A stretch of DNA of 64,000 nucleotides from Clostridiales bacterium (GCA_029265405.1 JAJUJI010000002.1:1-64000); one strand, 5' to 3'. Counted from the stretch's first letter, positions 1 through 8,540 are shown. Made by a program: numbers and translations. Notes: a model not told the origin generated them from the sequence alone.

Positions 1-28
1 ATTATAAACGCAGAGGAGGTCGAAAATA

Positions 29-880
29 ATGCTGGGTGCTATAATTGGCGACATCGTAGGCTCCGTCTATGAGTGGCATAATATCAAGACGAAAGACTTT
101 CCTCTGTTCAGAGACGACTGCTTTTTCACGGACGATACCGTGATGACCGTCGCCACTGCTGACGCTCTGATGAACGGTGGCAAAAAGGATGATTTCATTG
201 ATGCCTATAAGAAATGGGGACGGTTGTATCCCAACGCTGGTTATGGCGGAAGATTTGGCAGTTGGTTGAACTCGGATGAACGAGAGCCGTATAACAGTTG
301 GGGCAACGGATCGGCGATGCGTGTGTCGCCCTGCGCATGGGTCATGAACTGCGGATTCTACGCTAGAACCGGTTGCTGGCCCTCAAACGGCTGGGATGCG
401 GTAACTCGCTCTGCCGAGGTAACACACAATCATCCCGAAGGAATTAAAGGCGCACAAGCCACGGCAGCAGCAATATTCTTGTGCCGGTTCTATTCCGAAG
501 GTCACGCTTTCGACTTTAGTGAGCCGTGGTCGATTGACGAATTGAAAGCTGAAATAAAAAAGCTGATAGAGACAAATCTTGGCTACGACCTTTCCAAAAC
601 GCTGGACGAGATTCGCCCAACCTACTGCTTCAACGAAAGCTGTCAGGAAACCGTGCCACAGGCAATCATAGCCTTTCTCGAAAGCACCGATTTTGAGGAC
701 GCGATTCGAAACGCCATCTCGTTAGGCGGCGACAGCGACACACTTGCTGCCATAACGGGTAGCATCGCTGAAGCAGCTTATGGTATTCCGGAATGGATAA
801 AGGATAAGGCATGGACATATCTTGACGAGCCGCTCCGCGAAGTCTGCCGCCGCTGGCATAAGTTAACACACGAAACATAA
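29..880 (+). CDS. ADP-ribosylglycohydrolase (DraG/ARH family)
   Basis: This 283-residue protein has the ADP-ribosylglycohydrolase fold. The N-terminal GAIIGD motif is followed by an FTDDT metal-binding motif near residue 33, and the C-terminal GGDSDTLAAITG motif supplies further Asp ligands of the two-metal site. Family members remove ADP-ribose from proteins, nucleic acids or small molecules; the substrate here is unknown. The ATG is preceded by a strong AGAGGAGGTC ribosome-binding site. No ADP-ribosyltransferase gene is visible next to it, although the window starts only 28 bases upstream. Arg codons are mixed (CGT, CGA, AGA) rather than AGG-dominated as in the later genes, which suggests an accessory origin. 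Confidence 0.9.
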   Translation: MLGAIIGDIVGSVYEWHNIKTKDFPLFRDDCFFTDDTVMTVATADALMNGGKKDDFIDAYKKWGRLYPNAGYGGRFGSWLNSDEREPYNSWGNGSAMRVSPCAWVMNCGFYARTGCWPSNGWDAVTRSAEVTHNHPEGIKGAQATAAAIFLCRFYSEGHAFDFSEPWSIDELKAEIKKLIETNLGYDLSKTLDEIRPTYCFNESCQETVPQAIIAFLESTDFEDAIRNAISLGGDSDTLAAITGSIAEAAYGIPEWIKDKAWTYLDEPLREVCRRWHKLTHET

Positions 881-1278
881 AACCACGCTTACGATTGATT
901 CGGCAAATGCACACAGTATAAAATATTAGACTTTGCCACGTAGGCGGTGGAACTATAACCCTAATATTGGCTTGTTACCGAGAACTGATTAATGAAGAAT
1001 AATACCGTAGACATGTTTCCGCACACGGATACGGATAGAGTCTATAAAACTACGTTCAACCTGTTCCCCTTGTACGGAAAAACGAAAAATACAAACCTGA
1101 AATCAATCTGATGCTATCGAACCATCCATTAAATAGAATCTCATTCAAATCGACCACACTACCCTAAAACAGCGGATATATTCCATCGAACAGGTTAAAT
1201 CAAAAAAACGGCGTGTTGTCTTAATAACTTCGAATCAGGAACTTGGGTGATATATTAAATTATGAGGAGCTAAAGAGC
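881..1278. other. AT-rich intergenic stretch without an intact gene
   Basis: About 400 bases of low-GC sequence separate the ADP-ribosylglycohydrolase from the SEC-C gene. No convincing terminator or consensus promoter is visible. The only hint of coding history is the short segment reported separately at 940-1027. A 39-codon reading frame from ATG 992 lacks a ribosome-binding site and is not called. Confidence 0.5.
940..1027 (+). pseudogene. possible decayed 3' end of an RlmD/RumA-type RNA (uracil-5)-methyltransferase
   Basis: Codons 1004-1027 read TVDMFPHT, which resembles the conserved C-terminal VDMFPHT block of RumA/RlmC/RlmD methyltransferases. In another frame just upstream, codons 940-999 read a stretch ending LACYRELINEE, faintly like the preceding ATLARDL region. 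A frameshift and stop codons separate the two pieces and nothing else of the enzyme remains. The match is short, so this is a tentative call made from memory of the family. Confidence 0.25.
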
Positions 1279-2049
1279 ATGGCGACAACAACAATGCGAA
1301 TCAGCCGTGAACGCAAGGAGCTAATCTCAAGATACGCTACGGCAGCGGTGAATCTATATGGGGTAATTAGCGTCGAAGAGTTTGTCGATGTATTTAACCA
1401 CTATGAAGAGGCGCGCACGACATCGGAGGAAGCTCTGCTAGCTTTGAAACGGCTCGCTAAAACTGACGATGTGGAGTATTCGATCTCCGGCGGCATCATT
1501 TCAGGACCTGAATTCCAGCCCGTTTTTGACGACTATGAAGACAAGGTAGAGGCCATCCGAGCCAGCCAAAAAGGCAAGCCCCGCTATCTGCCAGGCAAAG
1601 AGGAATTTTTGAAATACATTGATGCCACTTACCGCGAGCCTGAAAAACCATATTCCGACTTGAAAGCATACATCCTGAAACACGAGCTTACCACTCGTGG
1701 CGAGGGAATAGATGGCGTGGACGGCGACCTGCTCGACCTCCGCGATATGATACAATTCGGCGTGAAATTCACAGATGAATTTGATTACTTTACCAAATGC
1801 GGCTATAAGTTCAAGGGTATGGAAGACTTAAACGAATTTGCTCAGTTAGTAATGAACGCCCATAACAACACCAGAATGTATGATAATAACGGTTTTACGC
1901 CAAACGAGATATTTGAGAAGTTTGAGCGCCCAAAACTGAGGCCGCTTCCCAAAGAGCCATTTCGTTTGCAGCCTAAGCCCAAAGTAGGACGAAATGATCC
2001 CTGCCCCTGTGGGAGCGGTCTGAAATACAAGAAGTGCCACGGCAAATAG
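1279..2049 (+). CDS. SEC-C motif-containing protein of unknown function
   Basis: This 256-residue protein ends in a SEC-C zinc-binding motif ([17 protein letters not shown]), the CxC...C-H/C module also found at the C-terminus of SecA and in many accessory proteins. The rest is mostly charged and probably helical; I recognise no enzyme motif. I chose ATG 1279 because GAGGAG lies 10 bases upstream. A TTG at 1243 would add 12 residues but has no good ribosome-binding site. Base composition and codon use resemble the preceding gene more than the genome downstream. SEC-C proteins occur in plasmid, phage-defence and translocation contexts, so function cannot be inferred. Confidence 0.85.
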   Translation: MATTTMRISRERKELISRYATAAVNLYGVISVEEFVDVFNHYEEARTTSEEALLALKRLAKTDDVEYSISGGIISGPEFQPVFDDYEDKVEAIRASQKGKPRYLPGKEEFLKYIDATYREPEKPYSDLKAYILKHELTTRGEGIDGVDGDLLDLRDMIQFGVKFTDEFDYFTKCGYKFKGMEDLNEFAQLVMNAHNNTRMYDNNGFTPNEIFEKFERPKLRPLPKEPFRLQPKPKVGRNDPCPCGSGLKYKKCHGK

Positions 2050-2642
2050 GGGGGGGTGTATTTTAACGATTTCTTTCTCAATTAATATGGATAGCTGACG
2101 GACGCATCTGACATTGAGATACAATACAAGACGGTATCTAGCGGCCTTTTGCCGCGATTGCGATAGGCCCTGCGTGGAGATTCGGTACCATAGGGACAAA
2201 GTCATTAATCTGTAGCCTCCTACAGCGGCTTAACACTTTCATAGAAGTCCTCTGGAAGGAAATGAGGAAGAGCTTGTCTGTACGGTCTTGTTGAAGTGAA
2301 ATGTAATAATACAGTGCTCGCAGGCGAACCCCTGCTCGTTCGCGAAACGTCGCCGGATAAAAGAAAAAATGCACACCTCTGCCCCCATCGTGAGTCGGGG
2401 GTGCGCATTGTATCAAAAAAGGCATGCGCGACACATAAAGTACGTCGTATGGGATACAGATTTATTTGTATTTAATATGAGGTGCTTTTTTTATTTTAAT
2501 AAGCCTTTTGAAAACAGACATTGAATTAGGGCTTTCTGCAAATTTGTAAAGTAATGCATAAATATGAAAAAAAATTATTAATGGTGAACATGATTAAATA
2601 TAAACAGTGGGTTCTAATCCTCGTTGTTCCAGCTATAATAGG
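2050..2642. other. long intergenic region, no supported gene
   Basis: About 590 bases lie between the SEC-C gene and the terminator of the alcohol dehydrogenase. Minus-strand frames of 62-119 codons exist, but none has a ribosome-binding site with a recognisable product. A GC-rich imperfect hairpin lies at about 2369-2410, with C5 and G5 tracts facing each other and AATGC/GCATT at its base. The right part (2460-2640) is strongly AT-rich. The stretch probably marks the border between the accessory edge and the conserved chromosome. Confidence 0.4.
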
Positions 2643-2667
2643 CGGGGCAACGCATAGCGTTGCCCCG
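2643..2667 (-). terminator. hairpin at the 3' end of the alcohol dehydrogenase gene
   Basis: A perfect 11-bp stem (2643-2653 with 2657-2667) and a 3-base loop lie 18 bases past the stop codon of the minus-strand dehydrogenase. The following run of U in the RNA is weak, so this may be an inefficient terminator or a 3'-end stabiliser. Confidence 0.5.
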
Positions 2668-2685
2668 GTTTATTGAGCGGACGGC

Positions 2686-3780
2686 TCAGAATACGATGAT
2701 CGGCTTAAGCACGCCGCCATGGCTGTCATGATACGCCTTTTCGATTTCCTCAAACTTGTAGTACTTGTTCATCTTGTCTACAGGGAGCTTGCCCTCCTTG
2801 TAGAACCTGACAAGCTCGGGGATGAAGACCTTCGGGTTGCTGTGGCCCTCGACGCAACCGGCAAAGGTGACGCTGGGGTTCATGATCTGCGGTTCAAGGG
2901 CGATCGGGACTTCCGCATTCGCCGTAACGCTGACTGTGACGGCAAGGCCCTCCTTTGCCATGCAGTCTAGCATCGTTCTGGCCATCGGCGGCTGACCCGT
3001 GGATTCAAGCGCGTAGTTGACGCCCTTGCCGCCTGTGATTTCCTTCACCTTGGCGACGATGTCCTCCTTGCGGCCGTTGATTGTGTGGGTGGCGCCGAAC
3101 TCCAGGGCCTCCTCGCGGCCCTTTGAGCCGTGGACTGCGATTATCGTAGAACAGCCGGCAATCTTCGCCCCCATGATGCCGGCAAGCCCGACGGCACCGC
3201 AGCCGAATACGGCGATGCTGGAGCCCGGGCGGGGCTTCATGCGGTTCAGAACGGCGCCTGCGCCGGTCTGGACGCCGCAGCCCAGCGAGCAGAGCTTTTT
3301 AAGCTCGTCCACGTCAACGTCTACCTTAATGGCGTTGTCCTGATTGGCGATGGCGTAGGTCGCAAAGGAGCTCTGCATGAACATCGTGTTTACGTCCTTG
3401 CCGTCGTCGGTTTTCATGCGCGTCGTTCCGTCGCGGTATTTGCCGCCGAAGAGCATCGTGAAGTTTTCGTCGCAGGAGTAGGGGTGAGCGTCCTGGCAGT
3501 GGGGGCAAACGCCGCAGGAGGGGAAGGTCAGGACAACGCGGTCGCCCGGCGCAAGGTTCAAAACGCCCGGCCCGACCTTCTCGACGATGCCGACGCCCTC
3601 ATGACCGGCTACGATCGGAAAGGAGACCGGCAGATACTGCTCGATGACCGCAGTGTCCGTGTGGCAGATGCCGCTGGCGACCATCTTGACCAGCACTTCG
3701 CCGGCCTTGGGCTCGGCCAGTTCAACCGTTTCGATAGCGATTTTGCCTTTTTCGCGGGAGACGGCTGCTTGAACTTTCAT
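2686..3780 (-). CDS. zinc-dependent medium-chain alcohol dehydrogenase
   Basis: This 364-residue MDR-superfamily enzyme oxidises alcohols or reduces aldehydes with NAD(P)(H). Catalytic-zinc ligands are visible in GICHTD (near residue 39), GHEGVG (near 60) and LGCGVQTG (near 167). The structural-zinc lobe is the four-Cys segment CGVCPHC...YSC near residues 90-104. A Rossmann motif GCGAVGLAGIMG follows near residue 194. The overall pattern resembles the class III/aryl-alcohol dehydrogenase group, but the substrate cannot be read from sequence. GGAGGA lies 9 bases before the ATG. The gene is monocistronic, with its own promoter about 140 bases upstream and a hairpin after the stop. Confidence 0.9.
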   Translation of the reverse strand: MKVQAAVSREKGKIAIETVELAEPKAGEVLVKMVASGICHTDTAVIEQYLPVSFPIVAGHEGVGIVEKVGPGVLNLAPGDRVVLTFPSCGVCPHCQDAHPYSCDENFTMLFGGKYRDGTTRMKTDDGKDVNTMFMQSSFATYAIANQDNAIKVDVDVDELKKLCSLGCGVQTGAGAVLNRMKPRPGSSIAVFGCGAVGLAGIMGAKIAGCSTIIAVHGSKGREEALEFGATHTINGRKEDIVAKVKEITGGKGVNYALESTGQPPMARTMLDCMAKEGLAVTVSVTANAEVPIALEPQIMNPSVTFAGCVEGHSNPKVFIPELVRFYKEGKLPVDKMNKYYKFEEIEKAYHDSHGGVLKPIIVF

Positions 3781-4081
3781 GTTGTGTTCCTCCGTATTAT
3801 GTTAAAATTCTGTACACGTACCCGTTTGCACAAAAACGGTATGCGCTGTTCGTGCTGCAATGGCCCGACGGTAGCGGCCGCTGACCGGCATATGGCGCCG
3901 GCGCGCAAAATAGCCGCGCCTTATGAATTATACAAATAACCGGCGGCGATTTCAATACTCATCGCAAATTTTGGCCGCCTGCCGGCCCCCGTAAATGACT
4001 GCGCTTGGGGCGTAACCATGCAAATAGCACGCAGGCAGGAGCATGCCGGGGATGCAGGCGATATTCTCCGGGGTATTCACG
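3781..4081. other. leader and promoter region of the alcohol dehydrogenase
   Basis: No gene is visible. On the minus strand it carries a good sigma-A promoter at 3927-3955, giving a leader of roughly 140 bases. The leader holds several GC-rich inverted repeats, including GGCGCGGC facing GCGCGCC and ACCGTTT facing AAACGGGT. I do not recognise a known riboswitch. The remaining 120 bases toward 4081 show nothing identifiable. Confidence 0.45.
3927..3955 (-). promoter_or_regulatory. predicted sigma-A promoter of the alcohol dehydrogenase
   Basis: Read on the minus strand, TTGAAA (3950-3955) is followed after exactly 17 bases by TATAAT (3927-3932). This is 5/6 and 6/6 agreement with the -35 and -10 consensus. 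Transcription would start near 3920. Confidence 0.6.
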
Positions 4082-4126
4082 AAAACCGTTAAGAGCCGCC
4101 GAAGCCGACGGCTCTTAACGGTTTTT
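4082..4126 (-). terminator. bidirectional rho-independent terminator of the DUF21 operon
   Basis: A 17-bp perfect stem (4082-4098 with 4109-4125) begins directly after the stop codon of the minus-strand DUF21/CorC gene. It is flanked by A-run and T-run arms, so it can terminate in both directions. Confidence 0.85.
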
Positions 4127-5398
4127 CTATTCTTTGCTGTCAGCGTCAGGCGGCAGCAGGCGTATTTGAAGCATGCCCACGCGCATGGACTCGGCTTCGG
4201 TAACCGTTACCTGGAACCTGTCCCAGGTGAAGCTGTCGCCCTTTTTGGGAAAGCGGTCCAGCTTTTCGATGGCCCAGCCGCCTACAGTGGTATATTCAGA
4301 TTCAAAATTATCAGGTTTGTAGCCGATAAAATCGAAGAATTCGTATATGTCGGTGCCGCCGTCGACGTTGTAGACGTTCTCGTCGGTTTTAACCATGTCG
4401 TGCTCGACATCGTCGCTTTCGTCGAATATATCGCCGACTATAACCTCTAATATGTCCTCCAGAGTAAGTATGCCCATGGTGCCGCCGAACTCGTCCACCA
4501 CAATTGCCATCTGCTGGCGTTTTTTCTTGAATTCCATAAGAATGGAGGATATGTTGCGCGTCTTATGGACAAATATCGGCGGGGTAAGCATTTCCTCTAT
4601 ATTGATCTCTTCGCGCGGCATGGATACGGCGGCCTTGATCAGCTTCTTTGTGGACATTATGCCTATTATGTTGTCTATGGTGCCCCTGTAGACCGGAACG
4701 CGCGAATAGCTGAGCAGATCGGGATCCCTGAGTATTACGTCTATATCGTCGTCTATGTCGAAGGCTCCGACGTCCACGCGCGGGATGAAAATATTCAGCG
4801 CCGTAACGTCCATGAATTCGATGGCGGACTTGATAAGCTCGCTTTCCTGCTCGGTGAAAACGCCCTCCTCCTCGATGCTTTCAACCATAGTAACAAGCTC
4901 TTCCTCGGTGACCTCCGGCTCGGTTACCTCGGGAGTCCATATCGGGGACAGCTTTTTGACAACGGCTCCTATTACGGACGCCACCGGCGTGAAAACCGCC
5001 ATGAAAAAGCGCAGGGGGAGGGAATAAGCGTAAACCAGCCTGTCGGCAAGGCTGCTGCCGATAAACTTAGGTACTATTTCACCAAAAATCAGCAGTATCC
5101 CTGTCGCCAAAAGGGGAGCCGCGTTCTCGCCGCGCCCGTCGTAGTAAGAGGCCAGCAGCACGGTGAAGCCCGAAGAAAAGGCTATGTTGACAAGGCTGTT
5201 GCCCACAAGGACGGTGGACAGAAAGTCCGTGAAATTCCTGGCGATATGCAGGGCGTTTTTTTCGCGCCCTCCGCCGCCTTCGGCGGCCTTTTCAATACGC
5301 AGCTTGTTTGCCAGCGCATAGGCTATTTCGGAGCTTGAAAAGAAGCCCGAGAGCAGCAGGAGTACAGACAAGAGCAGCAGCATGAAAACAATATTCAT
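4127..5398 (-). CDS. CNNM/HlyC-CorC family membrane protein (DUF21-CBS-CorC)
   Basis: This 423-residue protein has an N-terminal DUF21 domain with about four membrane segments in residues 1-150. A CBS-domain pair follows (about residues 190-320), and a C-terminal CorC/HlyC domain lies at about 335-415, where the GGWAIEKLDRFPKKGD block is visible. Relatives are linked to magnesium or cobalt export and to Mg homeostasis. The old name 'hemolysin C' is not supported by any toxin feature. Its ATG overlaps the stop of the upstream paralogue in an ATGA junction, so the two are translationally coupled. A strong terminator follows. Confidence 0.9.
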   Translation of the reverse strand: MNIVFMLLLLSVLLLLSGFFSSSEIAYALANKLRIEKAAEGGGGREKNALHIARNFTDFLSTVLVGNSLVNIAFSSGFTVLLASYYDGRGENAAPLLATGILLIFGEIVPKFIGSSLADRLVYAYSLPLRFFMAVFTPVASVIGAVVKKLSPIWTPEVTEPEVTEEELVTMVESIEEEGVFTEQESELIKSAIEFMDVTALNIFIPRVDVGAFDIDDDIDVILRDPDLLSYSRVPVYRGTIDNIIGIMSTKKLIKAAVSMPREEINIEEMLTPPIFVHKTRNISSILMEFKKKRQQMAIVVDEFGGTMGILTLEDILEVIVGDIFDESDDVEHDMVKTDENVYNVDGGTDIYEFFDFIGYKPDNFESEYTTVGGWAIEKLDRFPKKGDSFTWDRFQVTVTEAESMRVGMLQIRLLPPDADSKE

Positions 5399-6417
5399 TG
5401 CCCGCCCTCCGTTTCCCCGCCGTCGGCAGGCTCGTCGTCCTCGTCATATATCTCGCCTACAAGCTCCTCCAACAGGTCCTCCATGGTTACAAAGCCTAAG
5501 GCCAAGCCGCGGGAATCGGTCACTATTGCCATATGCGTTCGGCGCTTTCCTAGCCCCTCGAACACCGCGTCCAGCTTCATTTCGGGTGTGATGAAATAGG
5601 GAAGCTTCATTATGGAGCCTATGTCTATCTCCAGCCCGTTCATCATGCGCCACAGGCAGTCTCTGGCCTGCAGTACGCCGACTATCCTGTCCGGCGTTCC
5701 CGCGTAAACCGGGAGCCTGGAGTATTTTTCGTCTATGAGCAGCCGCTTTAGCCTTTCGGGGCTTTCGTTGATTGATACAGCCACCATCTTGTCGACCGGG
5801 GTCATGACCGCGTCGGCTCTGGTGTCGGAAAATTCCACCGCCGAGCGTATTATCTCGCTCTCCACCGGCTCTATCATGCCCTCGTCCTTAATGTTTTCGA
5901 CTATAGCCGCAAATTCGTCCTCGGTTATGCTTGGCTGCTCCTTTGAGCGCGGCAATATAAGCTTGACCAGCTTGCCGAGGCCCTCGAAAACTATCGTCAG
6001 CGGCGTCATTACAAACATAAGAAGCGCCATGGGGAATGAAAAGAAATATGCGAAAGCGTCGCTGTTAACCTTAGCTATGCTTTTCGGTATAGCTTCGGCA
6101 ATGAAAAAAATAACTACCGTAAGTATTACGGTTGACAAGACGGCGCCCACGGCGCCGAACAGCCTGACAGCCAGGACCGTTGCAAAGGATGAGGCAAAAA
6201 CATGGCATAAATTGGTGCCGATTAGCAGCGTTGATAAAGCCTTGTCGAAGCGGTTCAATATGTAATTGACACGCTCGGCCTTGCGGAGGCCTTCCTCAGC
6301 CTTCTTTTTTATGCGAAGCTTATTGCAGTAGCTCAGCGCGGTTTCAAACCCCGCCATGCAGCCGCTGAGCAGTATGAGCGGGATTATAAGGATACTTCGG
6401 GGGATACTGTCGTCCAT
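5395..6417 (-). CDS. DUF21/CBS membrane protein, short paralogue
   Basis: This 340-residue protein has the same DUF21 transmembrane domain (about residues 1-140) and CBS pair (about 185-315) as its downstream neighbour. It ends after the CBS pair in an acidic tail without a CorC/HlyC domain. Its N-terminal motif (GFETALSYCNKLRIKKKAE) aligns with the SSSEIAYALANKLRIEKAAE of the neighbour. It is first in a two-gene operon with an ATGA overlap and a predicted promoter about 75 bases upstream. The two products may form a heteromeric transporter or a sensor-transporter pair; this is inference. Confidence 0.88.
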   Translation of the reverse strand: MDDSIPRSILIIPLILLSGCMAGFETALSYCNKLRIKKKAEEGLRKAERVNYILNRFDKALSTLLIGTNLCHVFASSFATVLAVRLFGAVGAVLSTVILTVVIFFIAEAIPKSIAKVNSDAFAYFFSFPMALLMFVMTPLTIVFEGLGKLVKLILPRSKEQPSITEDEFAAIVENIKDEGMIEPVESEIIRSAVEFSDTRADAVMTPVDKMVAVSINESPERLKRLLIDEKYSRLPVYAGTPDRIVGVLQARDCLWRMMNGLEIDIGSIMKLPYFITPEMKLDAVFEGLGKRRTHMAIVTDSRGLALGFVTMEDLLEELVGEIYDEDDEPADGGETEGGQ

Positions 6418-6444
6418 AAAGGGTTATCAACTCCTGCAAAATTC

Positions 6445-6474
6445 GCGGCCCGAAATGACAGCGTTTTGGGCCGC
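6445..6474 (-). other. leader hairpin of the DUF21 operon
   Basis: GCGGCCC (6445-6451) faces GGGCCGC (6468-6474) within the leader RNA, between the predicted promoter and the AGGAG ribosome-binding site. It could be an attenuator or simply a structured 5' end. I do not recognise a magnesium or manganese riboswitch. Confidence 0.3.
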
Positions 6475-6490
6475 AAAGAATCCAAAGCAT

Positions 6491-6519
6491 ATAATAACAT
6501 ATATTAATCCCATATTCAA
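6491..6519 (-). promoter_or_regulatory. predicted sigma-A promoter of the DUF21 operon
   Basis: On the minus strand TTGAAT (6514-6519) is followed after 17 bases by TATTAT (6491-6496). It lies about 75 bases upstream of the start of the short DUF21 paralogue. Confidence 0.5.
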
Positions 6520-6545
6520 GCGGGAAACAGGAAAACATTACCGGC

Positions 6546-6758
6546 TCACTGAATTTCAAATGACGAGGGGTCTATGCCCTGAACGCTGGGCTTTTTTTCA
6601 ACCTCCGGAACGCGCTTGAGAGGGTCGTAGCTGAAGCGGCGGCAGCTGTTCCATGGCGCCATTACACCGTTTACAACGCAAATTACCGTATCGTCGTCAA
6701 CCGGAGAGGAATTGCGGCAATATCCGCAGGCCGGTTCAATGTCCTTTCTAAAAAGCAT
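6546..6758 (-). CDS. small conserved four-cysteine protein
   Basis: This 70-residue protein is read from ATG 6758. Four cysteines (C11, C14, C27 and one in the NSCRRF motif near 40) could bind zinc or iron. The C-terminal RRFSYDPLKRVPE segment is typical of a small family I have seen in clostridial genomes, without a known function. The ribosome-binding site is only a weak AGAGAAG. A longer frame to 6800 has no better start. It lies downstream of ylbJ on the same strand. Confidence 0.7.
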   Translation of the reverse strand: MLFRKDIEPACGYCRNSSPVDDDTVICVVNGVMAPWNSCRRFSYDPLKRVPEVEKKPSVQGIDPSSFEIQ

Positions 6759-6818
6759 GGTATGTCTTCTCTTTCGATTTATATTCCGGCGGCGCAGCAC
6801 CGCTCGCCCATATCATTA

Positions 6819-7967
6819 TTATATACCATTATCGCTTTTGTTTCTACGTTTTTTTGCCGGCGCGAAAGGCAGAAACAGGACCAGCACGGAAGCCGAGCCG
6901 GCAAGCGAGGTCAGCAGCGCCCGCTTCAGCTTGAGTGAGGAGATCGAGGCGACCTGAGCGGCAAGATAGGCGGATACAGCCTTGTCAAAAGGCAGGATGA
7001 GGAAGGAAATATAGACCAGCAGGGCGGACAAAAGGCCGTGAACCAGGCGGCCTATTATATATTTTTTTGCGGACAGGCCGCTGCCCGATAAAAAGGAAAG
7101 CACCTGGCAGTGTACGGACAAGCCCGCCCAGCCCAGCATGAAGGCTGCCATCGCCGCGCTCTTGCACAGCGACGTTGCCTCCCCGCTGAGGCTCCATACT
7201 CCCGAGGTCAGCTCGATGATGCCCGTAATGAGCTTTTCGGCCGATTTTGCGTCTATCCCAAGATATGCGAGCTGGCGCGCTGCAAAGGGTATTATTCCCG
7301 ACAACGTAAGCAGCTTTATGAAAACAGTGAAAAATATCACAAAGCCGCAAATGTTCAGGCATGAAGAAAACGCGGCCTTTATAGCATTCACAAAGGAAGC
7401 TGTAAAGCTTGTTGCCTTGACATAGTTGGCTTGCCGCTTTACACTCGATTTGCCGGAGGATAAGAGGCCAAAGAATATGCCTATTAGTATGGAAGTAATA
7501 AAATGCACTATATATAGTGTTATGCCAATGGTGTTGTCAGAAAAAACAGCGGCCCCTACCACTCCGAATATGAAGGCCGGACCCGAGTTGTTGCAATAGG
7601 CTAAAAGGCGCTCCGCCTCGTCCTTGGTACAGTCTCCTCTGCCGTAAAGCGACAATACCGTACGCGCGCCGACCGGGTAGCCGCTGACGAAGCCCAGGAC
7701 CAGGGCCGCAGAGCAGGCTCCTCCCACGCGAAACAGCCTCCTTGTAACAGGAGCGAGCACCCGGCCCAGCCTTTCTGCCATACCAAGATCCACGATGAGT
7801 CCGGATAGGACAAAATATGGGAAAAGGGACGGTATAATGACATTAATGCATAGGCTCAGGCCGTTTGAAGCTGCTGAAACGGCGTCTGCCGGATAGAGCA
7901 GCAAGGCGGCAAGCGCCGCAAGGATGCCGGCTATGGTAAGACCGTCGTAAATATCCCTTCTTAGCAT
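6819..7967 (-). CDS. ylbJ: sporulation integral membrane protein YlbJ
   Basis: This polytopic membrane protein of about 382 residues has eight or so hydrophobic segments and the nucleoside-transporter-like gate repeats of YlbJ. The signature region includes VIIPSLFPYFVLSG, GFVSGYPVGA and CNNSGPAFI. In Bacillus subtilis YlbJ is made in the mother cell under sigma-E and is needed for a normal spore cortex. I prefer ATG 7967; a TTG at 7979 would add four residues. It is divergent from yqfC-yqfD, two other mother-cell sporulation genes, across a 291-bp spacer in which I could not fix a sigma-E promoter. Confidence 0.9.
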   Translation of the reverse strand: MLRRDIYDGLTIAGILAALAALLLYPADAVSAASNGLSLCINVIIPSLFPYFVLSGLIVDLGMAERLGRVLAPVTRRLFRVGGACSAALVLGFVSGYPVGARTVLSLYGRGDCTKDEAERLLAYCNNSGPAFIFGVVGAAVFSDNTIGITLYIVHFITSILIGIFFGLLSSGKSSVKRQANYVKATSFTASFVNAIKAAFSSCLNICGFVIFFTVFIKLLTLSGIIPFAARQLAYLGIDAKSAEKLITGIIELTSGVWSLSGEATSLCKSAAMAAFMLGWAGLSVHCQVLSFLSGSGLSAKKYIIGRLVHGLLSALLVYISFLILPFDKAVSAYLAAQVASISSLKLKRALLTSLAGSASVLVLFLPFAPAKKRRNKSDNGI

Positions 7968-8258
7968 AATAATGTCCAAAGCTGCGAGCTCAAGCGTGTT
8001 CCTAGCGCAGGAGAAATAGAGCTCCCCTGCCTTAGGACATTGTCTCGTCTGCCGCGTTTAGGCGAGCGGCCCGCCGAGTAGCGGTATAGCCGCAAATCTG
8101 TGTGGCTCCGCCTTGTATGTATATTATGGCGGGGCCAAAAATATATGTATTATATGCAAACTGCCATCCGGCTGCAAAAAAGCCGAAAATGCAATATGGC
8201 GGCTGCGATGATATTAACTGCATCATGGCGAATATGGATGCGGAAGGGATGTAGGCTG

Positions 8259-8540
8259 ATGAGTCTGGGCGACAGGGCTATTAAAAATGCCTCAAAAATA
8301 TCTAATATTCCGCTAAGCTACGCGGCGGGCATGCCTAGGATAGAAATTATGGGTTTTGATTTGCTGCGCATAGAGGAGCATAGGGGCCTGCTCGAATACG
8401 GCGGCGAGCAGATAGCAATACGAGGAACGGGAGCAAATATCATAGTCAGAGGGAAAAATCTGCAGCTTGAGATGATGAATCCATCGGAGATGATATTGAG
8501 GGGCGATATTTACGCCTTAGAATTTGAGCATCAAGCATGA
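8259..8540 (+). CDS. yqfC: sporulation protein YqfC
   Basis: This 93-residue protein belongs to the YabP/YqfC family of small sporulation proteins, which are sigma-E dependent in Bacillus. The family pattern is visible: a short N-terminal helix, PRIEIMGFDLLRIEEHRGL, and then a beta-rich half with IRGTGANIIVRG. ATG 8259 gives the family's usual length. Its stop codon overlaps the yqfD start as ATGA, so the two are coupled, as in other Firmicutes. Confidence 0.88.
   Translation: MSLGDRAIKNASKISNIPLSYAAGMPRIEIMGFDLLRIEEHRGLLEYGGEQIAIRGTGANIIVRGKNLQLEMMNPSEMILRGDIYALEFEHQA

Noticed and set aside
992-1111. 39-codon plus-strand frame starting at ATG 992
   Set aside because: No Shine-Dalgarno sequence; better explained as part of a decayed gene.
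2138-2434. Minus-strand reading frames of 62 and 98 codons
   Set aside because: No ribosome-binding site, no recognisable domain, and the two overlapping frames exclude each other; composition looks non-coding.
2600-2640. GGGTTCTAATCC followed by GTTCCA, like the T-arm and 3' end of a tRNA gene (possible att site)
   Set aside because: The T-loop lacks the conserved purine at position 57, the stem does not pair well, and no cloverleaf can be built upstream.
3130-3939. 269-codon plus-strand frame opposite the alcohol dehydrogenase
   Set aside because: Antisense shadow of a clear dehydrogenase; its protein has no recognisable family.
7968-8258. Possible sigma-E promoters for ylbJ and yqfC (CATACAAG-like element near 8117 on the minus strand)
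   Set aside because: No -35 element lies at the required 13-15 base spacing, so I could not support a site.
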